A DNA stretch of 64,000 nt from Batillaria attramentaria (GCA_018292915.2 JACVVK020000032.1:2525001-2589000), one strand, 5' to 3'; positions 47,621-58,415 are shown, counted from the stretch's first letter. The notes: a model not told the origin generated them from the letters alone. A program made the numbers and translations.

Positions 47621-47816
47621 TTGGCCATTGTGCAGAGGCATCCTGTCCACCCACAGGCGTGGTCGCGATTTGCACATGACAGACATTTTCCTGGTTCGGC
47701 CCAGTACAGATACGCTGTACAGGAGCAGGTAACGAACGTCGGATACTGACTGCAGCTGCTGATACTGAGAGTGCGTAAAGCTTTGGTACTGTTTTATCGT
47801 CTCTCCCAGATATTTG

Positions 47817-47819
<3 letters not shown>

Positions 47820-47869
<50 letters not shown>

Positions 47870-47872
47870 ACA

Positions 47873-47946
<74 letters not shown>
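47820..47946. repeat. (TG)n-(CA)n self-complementary tract
   Basis: About 24 TG units, a spacer TCACAGA, then about 35 CA units: near-perfect inverted arms of about 48 bp. Confidence 0.98.
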
Positions 47947-47948
<2 letters not shown>

Positions 47949-48643
47949 GGATGGCCTTGCTGCGACTGTTTTTTTGTTTTTTTTTTTTAAACCGCAGTAA
48001 TTTCAGTTCAGCTGCAACCATACTATCCCCACTAAGCCCCCCCAAAACAAACAAACAAACAAACAAAAACTAAAACTAAACTAAAAAAAACAAAACAAAA
48101 CACAAAACAAAACAAATAAAAAAGTAAAAAAACAAACAAAACCCAACCCCAAAACACCCTAAAGAAACATCAAGAAAAACAACCGACCAAACAAAAAACG
48201 AAAACGAATACAAACAAAAACAAGCAATTCAAACAATACAACAACAACAACAACACCACAGTGAGACATAATACAAACTAAATGCAAACTGGTTCACAGG
48301 CACCTGCCAATCACATCATCTCCCTAACTGGGTTTATCAGTGTAGCAACCCAGCAGACAACCCACGGAAGTCTAACCATGGACTCAGGTGCACTGCCACA
48401 GCCGTAATGAAAACGCAGCACGAGGGGCAAACTCCCCTCTCTCAACAGCGCAGCCAAAAAGTGAGCGGGATCGATGAAGAAAGCAGCGGTAGCCGTGCCG
48501 TCAGGCGGGCCATCAGACACCATCATAACACTGACCCAGGCACACGGCACCGGGGTCGTGACACGGTCACAAGCTCTGACTGGAATCCGATCATCAGCTG
48601 CTGTAGTTCATTTAGTTTCGTGACATTCCGTTTCAGCCAGGAT
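47947..48643. other. A-rich low complexity then unique sequence
   Basis: CAAA/AAAC tract at 48040-48255, followed by unique sequence. No exon recognised. Confidence 0.45.
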
Positions 48644-48656
48644 ACCGTCATCTCGA

Positions 48657-48787
48657 GGGTGGCTGGGTGGGTGGATGTTTGGGAGTTGAACGTCCTTTTC
48701 CACCACGTATGGGTGATATCAAAGACGGGGCGACGAGAAAAAGGCCAGCACAAATATTTGGCCATATTTCGACCAGCCCGGATCCCC
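48657..48787 (-). mobile_element. SINE-A, truncated, inserted in hairpin copy iii
   Basis: Tail and body on the minus strand, with the head mostly replaced by a short stretch ending GACCAGCCCGGATCCCC. Perfect 13-bp direct repeat ACCGTCATCTCGA at 48644-48656 and 48788-48800, which is the hairpin element's own left arm. Confidence 0.92.
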
Positions 48788-48862
48788 ACCGTCATCTCGA
48801 AAAAGGGCCTCGGCGGTAGTGATTTTATAAGCACGAAGGCCTTTTTACCAGTCATTTTGATG
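48788..48862 (+). mobile_element. Hairpin element, copy iii
   Basis: CCGTCATCTCGAAAAAGGGC, core TTTTATAAGCACGAAGG and CCTTTTTACCAGTCATTTTG. Its first bases are duplicated on the far side of the SINE-A insertion. Confidence 0.78.
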
Positions 48863-48915
48863 GTGATTCCGTTTTTGTCATATCTGGCTTTGGCTTTCTC
48901 TACCGTCACCTGGTA

Positions 48916-49087
48916 GGGGAGCCGGGGTGACCGAATGGTAGAGCGTTGGACTTCTAATGCTCGGGTCGTGAGTTCGTATCCCGGCTGGAGCCAAATATTT
49001 GTGCTGGTGTTTTCATCGTTGCCCCGTCTTTGATATCACCCGTATGTGATGGAAAAGGACGTTAAACCCCCAAACACCCACCCACCC
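48916..49087 (+). mobile_element. SINE-A, full length, inserted in hairpin copy iv
   Basis: Intact GGGGAGCCGGGGTGACCGAA head, B-box GTGAGTTCGTATCCCGGC, body and CACCCACCC tail. Direct repeats TACCGTCACCTGGTA (48901-48915) and TATCGCCACCTGGTA (49088-49102) differ at two positions. This copy is in opposite orientation to the SINE at 48657. Confidence 0.94.
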
Positions 49088-49165
49088 TATCGCCACCTGG
49101 TAAAAGAGTCTAATCGACATGGATTTGATAAGCACTTACGACCTGCTACGAGGGCCAGTCATTAT
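49088..49165 (+). mobile_element. Hairpin element, copy iv
   Basis: ATCGCCACCTGGTAAAAGAG, core GACATGGATTTGATAAGCAC, then TTACGACCTGCTACGAGGGC. The right arm is diverged. Confidence 0.75.
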
Positions 49166-49529
49166 GTTTTGCAACCTGGACGAACTAATGACATCACTAC
49201 TTTGCTGTTTACAACACATCGAAGACCAGTTTCGTAATGCTTATGACAAAAAAAAACCTTGATTCCGTACAACCATTTACATCCCATGCGACAAAATCTC
49301 CGGTAAGGGTGACGGGTCTTCTGCCAGCAGTGTTGACCTTTCCCGAAGGGATTTTCGAGCTATGATGTATTGTGACTACTGCCAGGGAAAATCTTTTCAA
49401 TGGTGCCTTCAAAGTTTAAAACACTGTTTTGGAGATCAATCTCCGTTAAAAGCCAATGTTTTCAGGTGGTTCATAGTGTTCATGTAACTGCTTACCAATT
49501 CCATGCAATTCGACTACTGTTGTTGGCGT
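49166..49529. other. No gene recognised
   Basis: Unique sequence. Confidence 0.4.
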
Positions 49530-49646
49530 CTGGCTGTATCGTCACTTGGAAAAGGACCTTTAATGAACGCCACGGAGCCCAGATTTCTGCTGCCTTTTTC
49601 CTCGTTGCCTCGTATACCATACCACCCTTATGCGGTGGAGCCACCC
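49530..49646 (+). mobile_element. Half hairpin element plus old SINE-A body
   Basis: GTATCGTCACTTGGAAAAGG is a left arm of the hairpin family. It runs into a decayed SINE-A body: TGCTGCCTTTTTCCTCGTTG, then CCACCCTTATGCGGTGGA. Confidence 0.6.
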
Positions 49647-49659
49647 AAATCGCCTTTGG

Positions 49660-49823
49660 GTGTTTGGGGGTTTAACGTCCTTTTCCACCACATACGGGTG
49701 ATAATAAAGACGGGGCAACGATGAAAAAGCTAGCACAAATATTTGGCGGCAGCCGGGGTACGAACTCACGACCCGAGCATTGAGAGTCCAACGCTGTACC
49801 ATTCGGCCACCCCGGCTCTCCCA
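49660..49823 (-). mobile_element. SINE-A, full length with TSD
   Basis: Head, B-box GTGAGTTCGTACCCCGGC, body and tail on the minus strand. Perfect direct repeats AAATCGCCTTTGG at 49647-49659 and 49824-49836. It inserted just after an older SINE-A fragment. Confidence 0.94.
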
Positions 49824-49836
49824 AAATCGCCTTTGG

Positions 49837-50448
49837 AAACTGATTCTGTCGCCCCGTGGGACCCAAGGCTGCTAAAAGATTTGGACCGAGTACACGCATA
49901 ATAACCCATATAAGAATAACACTGACCTAGCAACTTTTCCTCCACCGTCTCCAGAAAGTAATCCCCGACGAAATCCTCTTTTCGCTCTGCTGTTTTGACA
50001 TCTCCCAGTCTTGCAAATCTCCGTAATTAAGGCAATCACCCAGCCCCGTGGCCGAACCTTGTGGGACAAGGGGAATTTGTTTGCTCCCTAAGAGGGTCTG
50101 ACCGCAGCCTGACACGATCAGGCCATTGTGGGCCCACTGCGAGCCCTAGCGTACTCCCCTCAGGGTACAATGTTCATCCGGATGCTACAAGCCTTCGCAG
50201 ATTTTTTTTGCTTGCACTCTCTCTTTCTCTCTGCCTGCAGCCGTTCCAGACTTTACAGTGTCTTTTCTTAATCCCTCTCTCTCATTCTCTCTCTCCTAAA
50301 TCCCGGCCAAACCCATTTTAATTTCAAATTTTATTCCAGCATATTGTCCATATGTTTGTGGCCAAGCTCGCTGAGCTTTCCCCGTGGTCGCGGCACAAGC
50401 AGATCTGGCCGCGCTGGCTTGCACAGTGCACGTGCAGTGCAAGACTAC
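49837..50448. other. No gene recognised
   Basis: Unique sequence with short CT-rich patches near 50216-50300. Confidence 0.4.
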
Positions 50449-50521
50449 CTTCGTCCGGGAAAAACGGCCTTAGCGCTTTATCAAATCCACGTTGCTTCGG
50501 CCCTTCCTCCAAATGACGACA
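50449..50521 (-). mobile_element. Hairpin element, copy v
   Basis: Minus strand: CTGTCGTCATTTGGAGGAAG, core GTGGATTTGATAAAGCGCTA, then AGGCCGTTTTTCCCGGACGA. Confidence 0.78.
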
Positions 50522-50730
50522 GAAGACCCCCTGCTGTCCCGTGCACAGGCTTTACACCGCTCTATTCACGGTTTGAATAATTTTCTGACGCTGAGGGCGA
50601 AAACCGATGATGCATCCCCAGCCCTGCTCCTGGAGTCTTGGAGCGTGGTCTTTTGAGAGGCAGCAGACCGCCAGCGGTGTCCTGGAATCGAAGAATCCCT
50701 TCCACAAAATCATTCGTAGCCACGAGTTTA
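50522..50730. other. Spacer between hairpin copies
   Basis: Unique 209-bp sequence between two hairpin elements in the same orientation. Confidence 0.4.
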
Positions 50731-50804
50731 TTGTCGTCTGGAAAAAAGGCTTAAGCATCTGTCAAATCCATGGCGTTTAGGCCCTTTTTTACCAGATGGC
50801 GGCG
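50731..50804 (-). mobile_element. Hairpin element, copy vi
   Basis: Minus strand: CGCCGCCATCTGGTAAAAAA, core AACGCCATGGATTTGACAGA, then TGCTTAAGCCTTTTTTCCAG and ACGACAA. The best-preserved palindrome of the set. Confidence 0.8.
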
Positions 50805-51335
50805 CAAATCTTGTGAATGTAAAAACGTAAACTGACGGAAAATTGGAATTTCGACGTCGTCAGCTTTTGAGTTTGTGATACAAAAGTGATGTTTTTCTAC
50901 ACTGTCACGCACAGTATTTTTAGATCTTTGTAGCAACTGTGGCATAAGAAAATAAAATAAAAAGCAGTCTTGCAGAACGCCTTGGGAAAATGAACAGGCC
51001 TCTCTTTCCTATCATTTGTCCCACGGCCTGCTACCCGTAGATCTAAGATGACGTTCCCATACAAGCATGCACGCACAGGTCTCTCTCCAGCAGTGTCAAA
51101 AAATCTCGATCTCTGTTTATTTTCGGTTCTCAAGAAAAGACACGTCAGTAGTTGAATCGCAGTCAGCAGTTGAATCCCTCAGTTCTGCGTCACCATCTCA
51201 CCAATAACAAAATCAGATATAAAGATTGCAGAGTTAGGCCTAATTATGAAACCATGGTGTAAATAGATTTTCTCAAGCCCGTAAGCTTATCCAGCAGGAT
51301 GAAACTGAGGCAAAGATCTGCCTCTATAGGACTAC
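50805..51335. other. No gene recognised
   Basis: Unique sequence. Confidence 0.4.
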
Positions 51336-51450
51336 CACTACTACTACTACTACTACTATTACTACTGTTACTACAACAACAACAAATACTACTACTACTA
51401 CTACTACAATTCTACTACTACTACTACTACTACTACTACAGCTACCACTA
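51336..51450. repeat. (ACT)n tract
   Basis: CTA/ACT trinucleotides with an AAC interruption. Confidence 0.95.
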
Positions 51451-51778
51451 CTAATAATAGAAGTAGCCATAATGGAGCTGCCAGTGATTTTTACTATAAG
51501 AATTATTAAAATTTAGTGAGCTGGTCTTCTGAGGCTGTGCTGAGAACCTCCAAGGATTTCTATTTGCACGGCTTAGTGTTTATGTTTTGTTTTTTTTGAG
51601 TTGTAATTGCTATTAATTTTGTTTTCTGTGATTTTTTTTTTGTAATCGGGAGTTCGATAAATAAGCATGAAGGTGCAGCGTCTCCTGCATGTCCTAGGTT
51701 TATATTGCACGGTAGACCAGTTTGCATACTTTGTTCAGTGTTACAGTTTGTTTCTTCAAGTAGTGCAGACACACTGAG

Positions 51779-51842
51779 CCGCGAATTAGTCTTTGTTGCT
51801 TGCGCGGCTTTAAGACCAAAAACTCACTCACTCACTCACTCT
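51779..51842 (+). mobile_element. Retroposon tail fragment with ACTC repeat
   Basis: GCCGCGAATTAGTCTTTGTT, then GCGCGGCTTTAAGACC and AAAAACTC with ACTC repeats. The same family as 60952-61017 (opposite strand). A decayed second copy lies at 51915-51955. No target duplication seen. Confidence 0.65.
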
Positions 51843-52050
51843 TCTGTTCTAAGAACTACTGCATAATAATTTAGGGAACTGGACAATAGAGGGGGCTGTT
51901 CTTCAGAGGGTGTACTAAGACGCTGCACGGCTTTAAGACCTAAAAACTCACTCTTTTATTCTAAGAATTACTGTATAATAATTTAGGGAACTGAAGAACA
52001 GTCTCCTAAATTCTAAGAGGGGGCTGTTCTTCAGAGGGTGTACTGAGAAC
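51837..52050. repeat. Tandem duplication, about 111 bp
   Basis: ACTGCATAATAATTTAGGGA and ACTGTATAATAATTTAGGGA, each followed by GGGCTGTTCTTCAGAGGGTG, about 111-125 bp apart; a more diverged version precedes at 51510-51545. Confidence 0.85.
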
Positions 52051-53399
52051 CAGCTACACCCGTCTTGTTGCCTTTCATGTCGTAATCGCTGCCATGGCCG
52101 CGTGTCTCCTCTCCTGTCCTCCACCAAATGTGTTTATCTTTCATTTTCTCCATGACGACATTTTGAACAGTTATCATTCCAGGCGACCAGCGGTGGTCCT
52201 CCTGTGCCAAATTAATTTCAGAGGACACAAGTGAACCTTTTTTTTTCCTATTCTTTTTGTTGTTCTTTTCTCTTTCCTTCTCGACGTTTTCTCTCTATCC
52301 TGCCATCCATAGCAGCCCGTGTTTCCTCTCATGCAAGACCCCCGCTCATCAACCCACCCATTGTTTCGCATCGCTCTCTTTTAGCCCCTCGGATCGAAAA
52401 CCTTCAACTAGAAAAGACTGCAGACCAGGGACAACGACGTCCCTCTCTTGAGGAAATTGTTCCCTGCACCGCCACCGTCCAGAGCCTGTGGTGACAATGT
52501 GCAGTCAAGAAGCTCTTCACTCATCCGCTGGGGCAGGCTTCCCAGGCCAAATCAGACAGTTGCCGGCTTCTCTAAGCATTTTGTCTAAGAGAATGTCATT
52601 AGGGGGTCTATTATGCGTCGGAATGAACTGTTGAGCGGTGAGTGTAGGGGTGGGGTGGGGGTGGGGGACGGGGGGAGAGTAAGAGACAGGTCCGGGGGAG
52701 GCCAAGGCCCACAATGGGGAACCGTTAGTCATGACTGACTGTCACAGGTTGCACACTATCTGTGAAGAGGTGGGGGAGGGGAGGGGGGGGGGTGAAGGAG
52801 GTTGAAGAGGGGTAAGGGGGAGGAGGGGGAGACAATGAGGATGAGACAGCACTTAGAGGGATTCACCGGAGTTAAAGGCGCCATTTCTGAGACTTATGCA
52901 GCAAGACTTTTGTTTTGGGGCAGTTGGGATTGTGACTACGTCTGTACGCTCGGAATAGTCTATATTAGGGATCAGTAGAGCTCCTAGTGCAACACAATGT
53001 CGTTTGATGGCAGTGCGGACGAGGAACGCTCTGCTGACGTCTGCCATTGTTTTCCCCTTGTTGGATGTAAGAACACAGTGTGCTAGCAGGTCGAGTATGA
53101 CCGCAACACTGTCGCCGGCTACTGCGCTAAAGGCTTCAATCAGTTCAACGGAAACCTGCCAGTGGTTGTATTCGTGCGTGTGTGGTGCCAGGCACACCAC
53201 CAAATCAGCCCAGAACGATCTTTGAGCCTAAAAAGCTTTAAAAATGGGCCTTTAACTTTCTGTCACTTCAGAGAAGGAGCCTGAGAGTGAGAGAGGAGAG
53301 AAGGCACTGCGAGAGGATGGACCGAACAAAACAGACCAGAAGCCGTAGTGCGTTATGAGTCAAAGCCGCCTGTAATTACATTGTCCCCCCTTTACTGTC
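52051..53399. other. No gene recognised
   Basis: Unique; G-rich patches at 52640-52680 and 52768-52840. The 52853-53203 minus ORF has no recognised domain. Confidence 0.4.
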
Positions 53400-54540
53400 G
53401 TGCGCGAGGTGACACATCGCATGGATGACAAGATGGCGGAGCGAGACGCCTGATTACTGAATGACAGCGAACACGGATTGGCATGTCGGCGGGCAGGAAC
53501 TGATAGAGGGGACATGACTGTTGAAGTCAATGACGTGGCCCTGATGGACGCCAGCCGTGATCGACAAAGACTGACGGGGATTGGCTGAGATGGACGGAGA
53601 AGCCCGGCTGCGAACGACAAAAGCTATAGAATAATATTGAGACCTCGAGTCCCACTAAAGGCTCTAGATAGAAAGGACATGACTGTGGCACTGATGGACG
53701 CAAGACGTGATCAACAAAGACTTCGCAGATTGGCGCAGATTGGCGGGGGTGGACCGAGAAGATCGAGTGCGACCTTCGAAAACTAGAGATGGATATGGAG
53801 GTCTTCGGTCCTACAAACATGGCGTGGACAGAACGGGCATGACTGCTGAAGCCAGTGACGTACGTGACTCTGGCGGACGCCAGCCGTGATCGACAGTGAC
53901 TGGTGAAGACTGGCGGAGATGGACGGAGACAACCGAGTGCGACCTTCGAAAACTAAGATGGATATGGAGGTCCTACGAATAGGGACATGACTGCTGAAGG
54001 CAATGACGTATCTCTGACAGACGCCAGCCGTGATCGACAGAGACTGGCGGAGATGGACGGAAAAGACCACTGCGATCTTCGAGAATTAGAGATGGACGCG
54101 GAGGTCTTCGGTCCTGCAAATAGGGCGTAGACAGAGCTGGCATGACTGCTGAAATCTATGGCGTGTCTCTGATGGACGCCAGCCGCGATCGACAAAGACT
54201 GGCGAAGGCTGGCGGAGATGGACGGAAAAGACCGAGTGCGACCTTCGAGAACTAGAGATGGACATGGACGTCTCCGGTCTTATCATGCATCGTAGATAGA
54301 GAAAGCATGACGTTTGGAGACAGTCACAATGACGTGGCAATGATAAACTCGCGGACAGGGCCAGTCAGCTGTGATCGACACAGAATATCGAATATTGGCG
54401 GAGATGAACGGAGAAGACCGACTGCGACTGTCGAAGGCCAGAGAATAACAGTGGAGGTCTTGGTCCCGATTATAGACCCTAGACTGAAGCCGGAAGCCAA
54501 GGACTAGCCTCATGGTGGACTGTTCGTAGAAGTCTCGAAC
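53400..54540. repeat. Satellite-like array, about 147-166 bp unit, six or more copies
   Basis: CATGACTG or a close variant marks units at 53513, 53679, 53839, 53986, 54141 and 54306. Shared blocks are TGATGGACGCCAGCCGTGAT, GGCGGAGATGGACGGA and GTGCGACCTTCGA. A more decayed unit precedes at about 53430. Minus-strand ORFs are array readings. Confidence 0.93.
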
Positions 54541-54925
54541 ATTCGACAGTTGGAGACCGGCAGACGCTCAAAATAGCGGCTAATGGACGACTCCACTCCT
54601 GTCAATCAAAAAGGTCGAGCCCCCAGAATTCAACCAATCGCGTCCCGCGGCATAATGAACACAACACATGGCATGGTCTGGCAAACTTTGTGCCAGACAC
54701 TAAAACGAAGGAAGCACGTGTAGTTTGATATGACTGAAACATGGAAAGAAAGCAGTAAGTCCACTGACGTCATTGAGGAAAATAGACCATTACGTCAATC
54801 CCTTTCATCCCTTTTCCCATACCATGACGTCATAGACGCACTTGTATTTTGCTAATACACGGCAGAGTAGATGGGCGGCGCTTTGGCCTCGGGGCTTGAA
54901 GAGTGGAGTCGTCTGCTAGTATTAC
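54541..54925. other. No gene recognised
   Basis: Unique sequence. Confidence 0.4.
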
Positions 54926-54928
54926 TTA

Positions 54929-55235
54929 GGGCCGCTGCTACACGTTGCCAGGATCGGCACTTGCAGGGCTGGAAACGCAGGAAACCCTAATTACAGCGCT
55001 GGCGGCCAGCTGGCATATCCCCCTTGCCGGTGCCGGCGCGGCAATAGAAAGCCGTTCTATTTTTCCTGACAGCCAGCTAGCCACAGGCAGCCCGTACAGC
55101 CAACTGACCAATCACTGCCCAAACCTTGCAACGCCGCAGGCTGCGTGTGCGGGAAAAAAGAAAAAAACCCGCTGCCCGCCAGCAGGCAGCCGAGTACGGC
55201 AACATGCAGACTGGCAGTCGTGTAAACCGTGCGCT
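54929..55235 (+). mobile_element. Harbinger-like MITE H1, copy 2
   Basis: 307 bp flanked by TTA (54926-54928, 55236-55238). Ends GGGCCGCTGCTACACG and (reverse complement) AGCGCACGGTTTACACG. It is the inverted counterpart of 31917-32212. An 8-base A-rich insertion lies near 55153-55166. Confidence 0.87.
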
Positions 55236-55238
55236 TTA

Positions 55239-55404
55239 CTGATACGGAAACGAACAGTTTGCTCGCGGTCATTGGCTCGTGGGCGTACGCGAGGTGTTCA
55301 GACTGACTGAGACCAAACTGCAGACTCAACATCTTGTCTTTTCTCAATTTGTTTCTGTATTGCTTACAGTGGAATAGTGGATACATCCAGCTGGTCGAGA
55401 AATA

Positions 55405-55406
<2 letters not shown>
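55239..55406. other. No gene recognised
   Basis: Unique spacer. Confidence 0.4.
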
Positions 55407-55442
<36 letters not shown>

Positions 55443-55480
55443 GCACACACACACGCACGCACGCACGCACACACACACCA
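55407..55480. repeat. (AC)n with ACGC blocks
   Basis: AC units with CACG tetranucleotide interruptions. Confidence 0.97.
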
Positions 55481-55659
55481 ATACAGTTTATAGTTAAAAA
55501 ACTTACCTTAAAATGCCATGCTTTGCTCTTTCCATTCGGAAGTTGTAAAAAAAAAAAAAAGGTTTTGGTTTACCCAAAAACTTAATTTTAAATTTTACCT
55601 TGATGTCTGTGTAATGCCGTTGAGCAAACATTGAGACGCCGGTACTTAGACGATTAACT

Positions 55660-55705
55660 CTTTGTGTGTGTGTGTGTGGGTGTGTGTGTGTGTGTGTGTG
55701 CACTG

Positions 55706-55737
<32 letters not shown>

Positions 55738-55740
55738 TGC

Positions 55741-55798
<58 letters not shown>

Positions 55799-55832
55799 GC
55801 ATGCACGGTGTGTGTGTGTGTGTGTGTACGGG

Positions 55833-55867
<35 letters not shown>
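55660..55867. repeat. (GT)n with GTGC block
   Basis: GT repeat with a GTGC run at 55718-55746 and several single-base interruptions. Confidence 0.97.
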
Positions 55868-55868
<1 letters not shown>

Positions 55869-56056
55869 AATTTCTCCCAGAAGCCCCCAGGGAGCTCGTG
55901 TCAAGTCCTCGGGACAGACGTTACACACACTTGACCGCCCCATCTAAATGCTTCCCGTTTGCTCAGATTCATACAAGTACATTTCCAACCAGTGTAAGAC
56001 CGTGTCCCGCCCCAAATTCAAACTGCACTTAGCAAGCAACTGCCATGTCCGCCTCT

Positions 56057-56095
56057 CTCTCTCTCTCTCCCTCTGTCTCTCTCTCTCTTGTGAGA

Positions 56096-56129
<34 letters not shown>

Positions 56130-56243
56130 TCTCTATCTCTCTCTCTTGTGACTCTCTCTCTCTCTCTCTCTCTTGTGACAGTCTCTCTCTCTCTGTCTCT
56201 CTCTCTCTCTGTCTCTCTCTCTCTGTGTCTCTCTCTCTCTTTT
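56057..56243. repeat. (CT)n with TTGTGAC interruptions
   Basis: CT blocks punctuated by CTTGTGA(G/C) at about 56088, 56122, 56145 and 56172. Confidence 0.96.
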
Positions 56244-56542
56244 GACAGTCTTCTCCTCCCTCTCTTGGCAAGGCCCCCCTTGTACTTACGAACATACCCT
56301 GTCACAGGGGCTGTGTGTACACAGCAAAGAGTCTGCCACGGTCCGGAGTGGTGCTTGAGCTGAACGACAGTCTTAATTAGGACCTTCTCCTGGTTGCCAT
56401 GCGAAAAGTCCTTTTCTATGCCAGGGTGCAAACAGTGCAGCAGAGAATCTTGACAGGAGGGTGTACGTGTTTGCCATACTGAATGTGTGTACCATGTTCA
56501 GTCAGGTTTAAGTTTTGCATGTATGCGTGATGCATGAAGTCT

Positions 56543-57100
56543 TCAATACTAGGCACGTTTAGCAGGACGTCGTAAGGCCGGAGGACTTCGCTGAGCAGAG
56601 TAACCCATTTACATGTAAATCAGGCTCACACGGTAGAGGCCGCGAGCGGTTAACGCTGCGATTGGCTAATGGTACCACTAACGCGCCTAATTTACATGTA
56701 AATGGGTTAAGCCTGCTCTTAACTGGGCACAGATAAGAAACACACATGTGCACATCACAGTCGTTGCGCTGCGCTCGGTGTGTCTGCTAACTACAAAACT
56801 GAACACAGCTGTGCCCGGTGACAAACCGATTGAAGATGCACTGTCCGCCATGTTTGCGCGCCGAGTGACGTAGTAAAGCCAATCAGAATCTGTTGTGGAA
56901 ACCACAGTCAAAGTTGTGGCTATTTGAAATCCAGGCTGCTGTGATGACGCCACAGCGGCGGACCCCCCCCCCCCCCCCCCCCCAAATCACAACTGTGTCA
57001 CAACTGTGAACAGCACTGTGGCGCTCCGCAGTGCCCAGTTAAGAGCCGGCTTTACCCTGCTCGGCGAAGTCCTCCTACTAAACATGCCTAATGTCAGGCA
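56543..57100. mobile_element. Foldback element FB2 with nested MITE
   Basis: Outer arms are inverted: left has CTAGGCACGTTTAG, GGAGGACTTCGCTGAGCAG and CCTGCTCTTAACTGGGCAC; the right carries the reverse complements from GTGCCCAGTTAAGAGCC to CTAAACATGCCTA. The left arm is interrupted by the 105-bp MITE at 56603-56707. A C run (56961-56983) lies in the centre. No ORF. Confidence 0.8.
56603..56707. mobile_element. 105-bp TA-flanked MITE nested in FB2
   Basis: Inverted ends of 23 bp: ACCCATTTACATGTAAAT plus CAGGC on the left and the same with TAGGC on the right. TA on each side (56601-56602, 56708-56709) is duplicated relative to the uninterrupted right arm of FB2. Confidence 0.82.
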
Positions 57101-57359
57101 GCGGCGCTTGGGGCTGACAGTTGAAGAACTCCGCATTTACATGAATAAACTTTTAAAGCTGAATGGGGACTACAATTTGCTTTGTAATGGCGCATTTATC
57201 TTCAGAATGGCGGTACAAAATGCCATGAGAAATGACAAATGAAACAGTGCCTAGGCATTTCTTCACTGACTGTCCATCTTTGGCTTTCTGAAACAGAGAC
57301 TTGAGAGGTGGGCTCTTATGAAGTCTGACACTGAGTTTTGCTCCGTCTGCAGACCAGAT

Positions 57360-57460
57360 CGGGGAGCCGACTGAGACAGCCGAATGGCATTGAAAGTACA
57401 ACGCTCTACCATTCAGCTATTGCGACTCCCGCCTATGTGTGGAAAAGGACTCCAAAATAA
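57360..57460. mobile_element. Rearranged SINE-A fragments
   Basis: Plus-strand start GGGGAGCCGACTGAGACAGC plus CGAATGG abuts a minus-strand head (ACAACGCTCTACCATTCAGC), then a plus-strand body piece CCTATGTGTGGAAAAGGACT. Inverted heads create a short hairpin. Confidence 0.65.
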
Positions 57461-57727
57461 TCCCCAGAAGAATTCAAATACTCGGAAACAGACGGAACCT
57501 TTATACAGAGCTGAAGGAGATGTGTCGCTACACCGTTCTGCTCCATGCGCCTGCCGGACTGGGCTGTTGACTTCTTTGTGGCTTTCGTGCATTGCAGCGG
57601 AGATTCAGACGTCAATGATGCATCGGAAGATGAAGCCTGGAAATTAAAAGATGATGGGTGTAGGGCCACATTGGGAATTACTAGATCCCTTGTCATCGGA
57701 TTGCTTTCAAATATTCATGTGTGACTG

Positions 57728-57729
<2 letters not shown>
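57461..57729. other. No gene recognised
   Basis: Unique sequence. Confidence 0.4.
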
Positions 57730-57777
<48 letters not shown>

Positions 57778-58030
57778 GGGGGGGGGGGTGGGAGGGGTGC
57801 GGGGGGAGGGTATTGGAGGGGGGGGATTGGGGGGGGGAAGGCACAGGCAGACAGAGAAAGACACAGACAAGTCAAGTCAAGTCAAGACAAGACAAGACAA
57901 GACAAAGCATGACAAGCCAAGTCAAGCCAGGATAGGACGGGACAAGACAAGACAAGTCAAGGCACGACAAGTCAAGTCAAGTCAAGGCAAGGCAAGGCAA
58001 GACAAGCCAGTGAAGACAAGGCAGACAGGC
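57730..58030. repeat. (GT)n-(GA)n-G runs, then AAGTC/AAGAC pentanucleotides
   Basis: GT and GA blocks at 57730-57776, G-rich 57777-57840, then a CAAGT/CAAGA/CAAGG pentanucleotide array at 57866-58020. Confidence 0.95.
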
Positions 58031-58414
58031 TGAGATTTCCAGTGTTCAAAACAAAACGAACTGATCCTTCTACGGGATAGTCCAAATGGGAAATACAAGT
58101 CAAATCACTTCCCTTCACATGCTTAATGGTCACCTCATACAATTCGCAGGACGGGCCCTAGGATCAGGTGGTGGCCTTTTTACCGTGGGATGCACTTTCT
58201 GACACACCGGGAATCACGTCGATTTCATTCCACTCTGCGGAGCCAGTTGCTACTGTCCCGCTCCGCAAACTGACTCTGCAGACATTTGCTCCAATCCAGC
58301 GCCCTTAGTTCTTCCCAAACCCAAGTTTGACGTCACAACTGTCCTTCAGAAATCGGCCAGCTTCCTTCATTAAACACGATCACTGCTTCAGTGTGATGAA
58401 ATAAGTACAACTTA

Positions 58415-58415
<1 letters not shown>
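58031..58415. other. No gene recognised
   Basis: Unique sequence with a short GTGGCCTTTTTACCG resembling a hairpin-element arm near 58171. Confidence 0.4.

Noticed and set aside
53360..54340. Serine/arginine-rich ORFs on the minus strand
   Set aside because: Each is confined to one or two units of the 160-bp array and the unit length is not a multiple of 3, so frames break from unit to unit.
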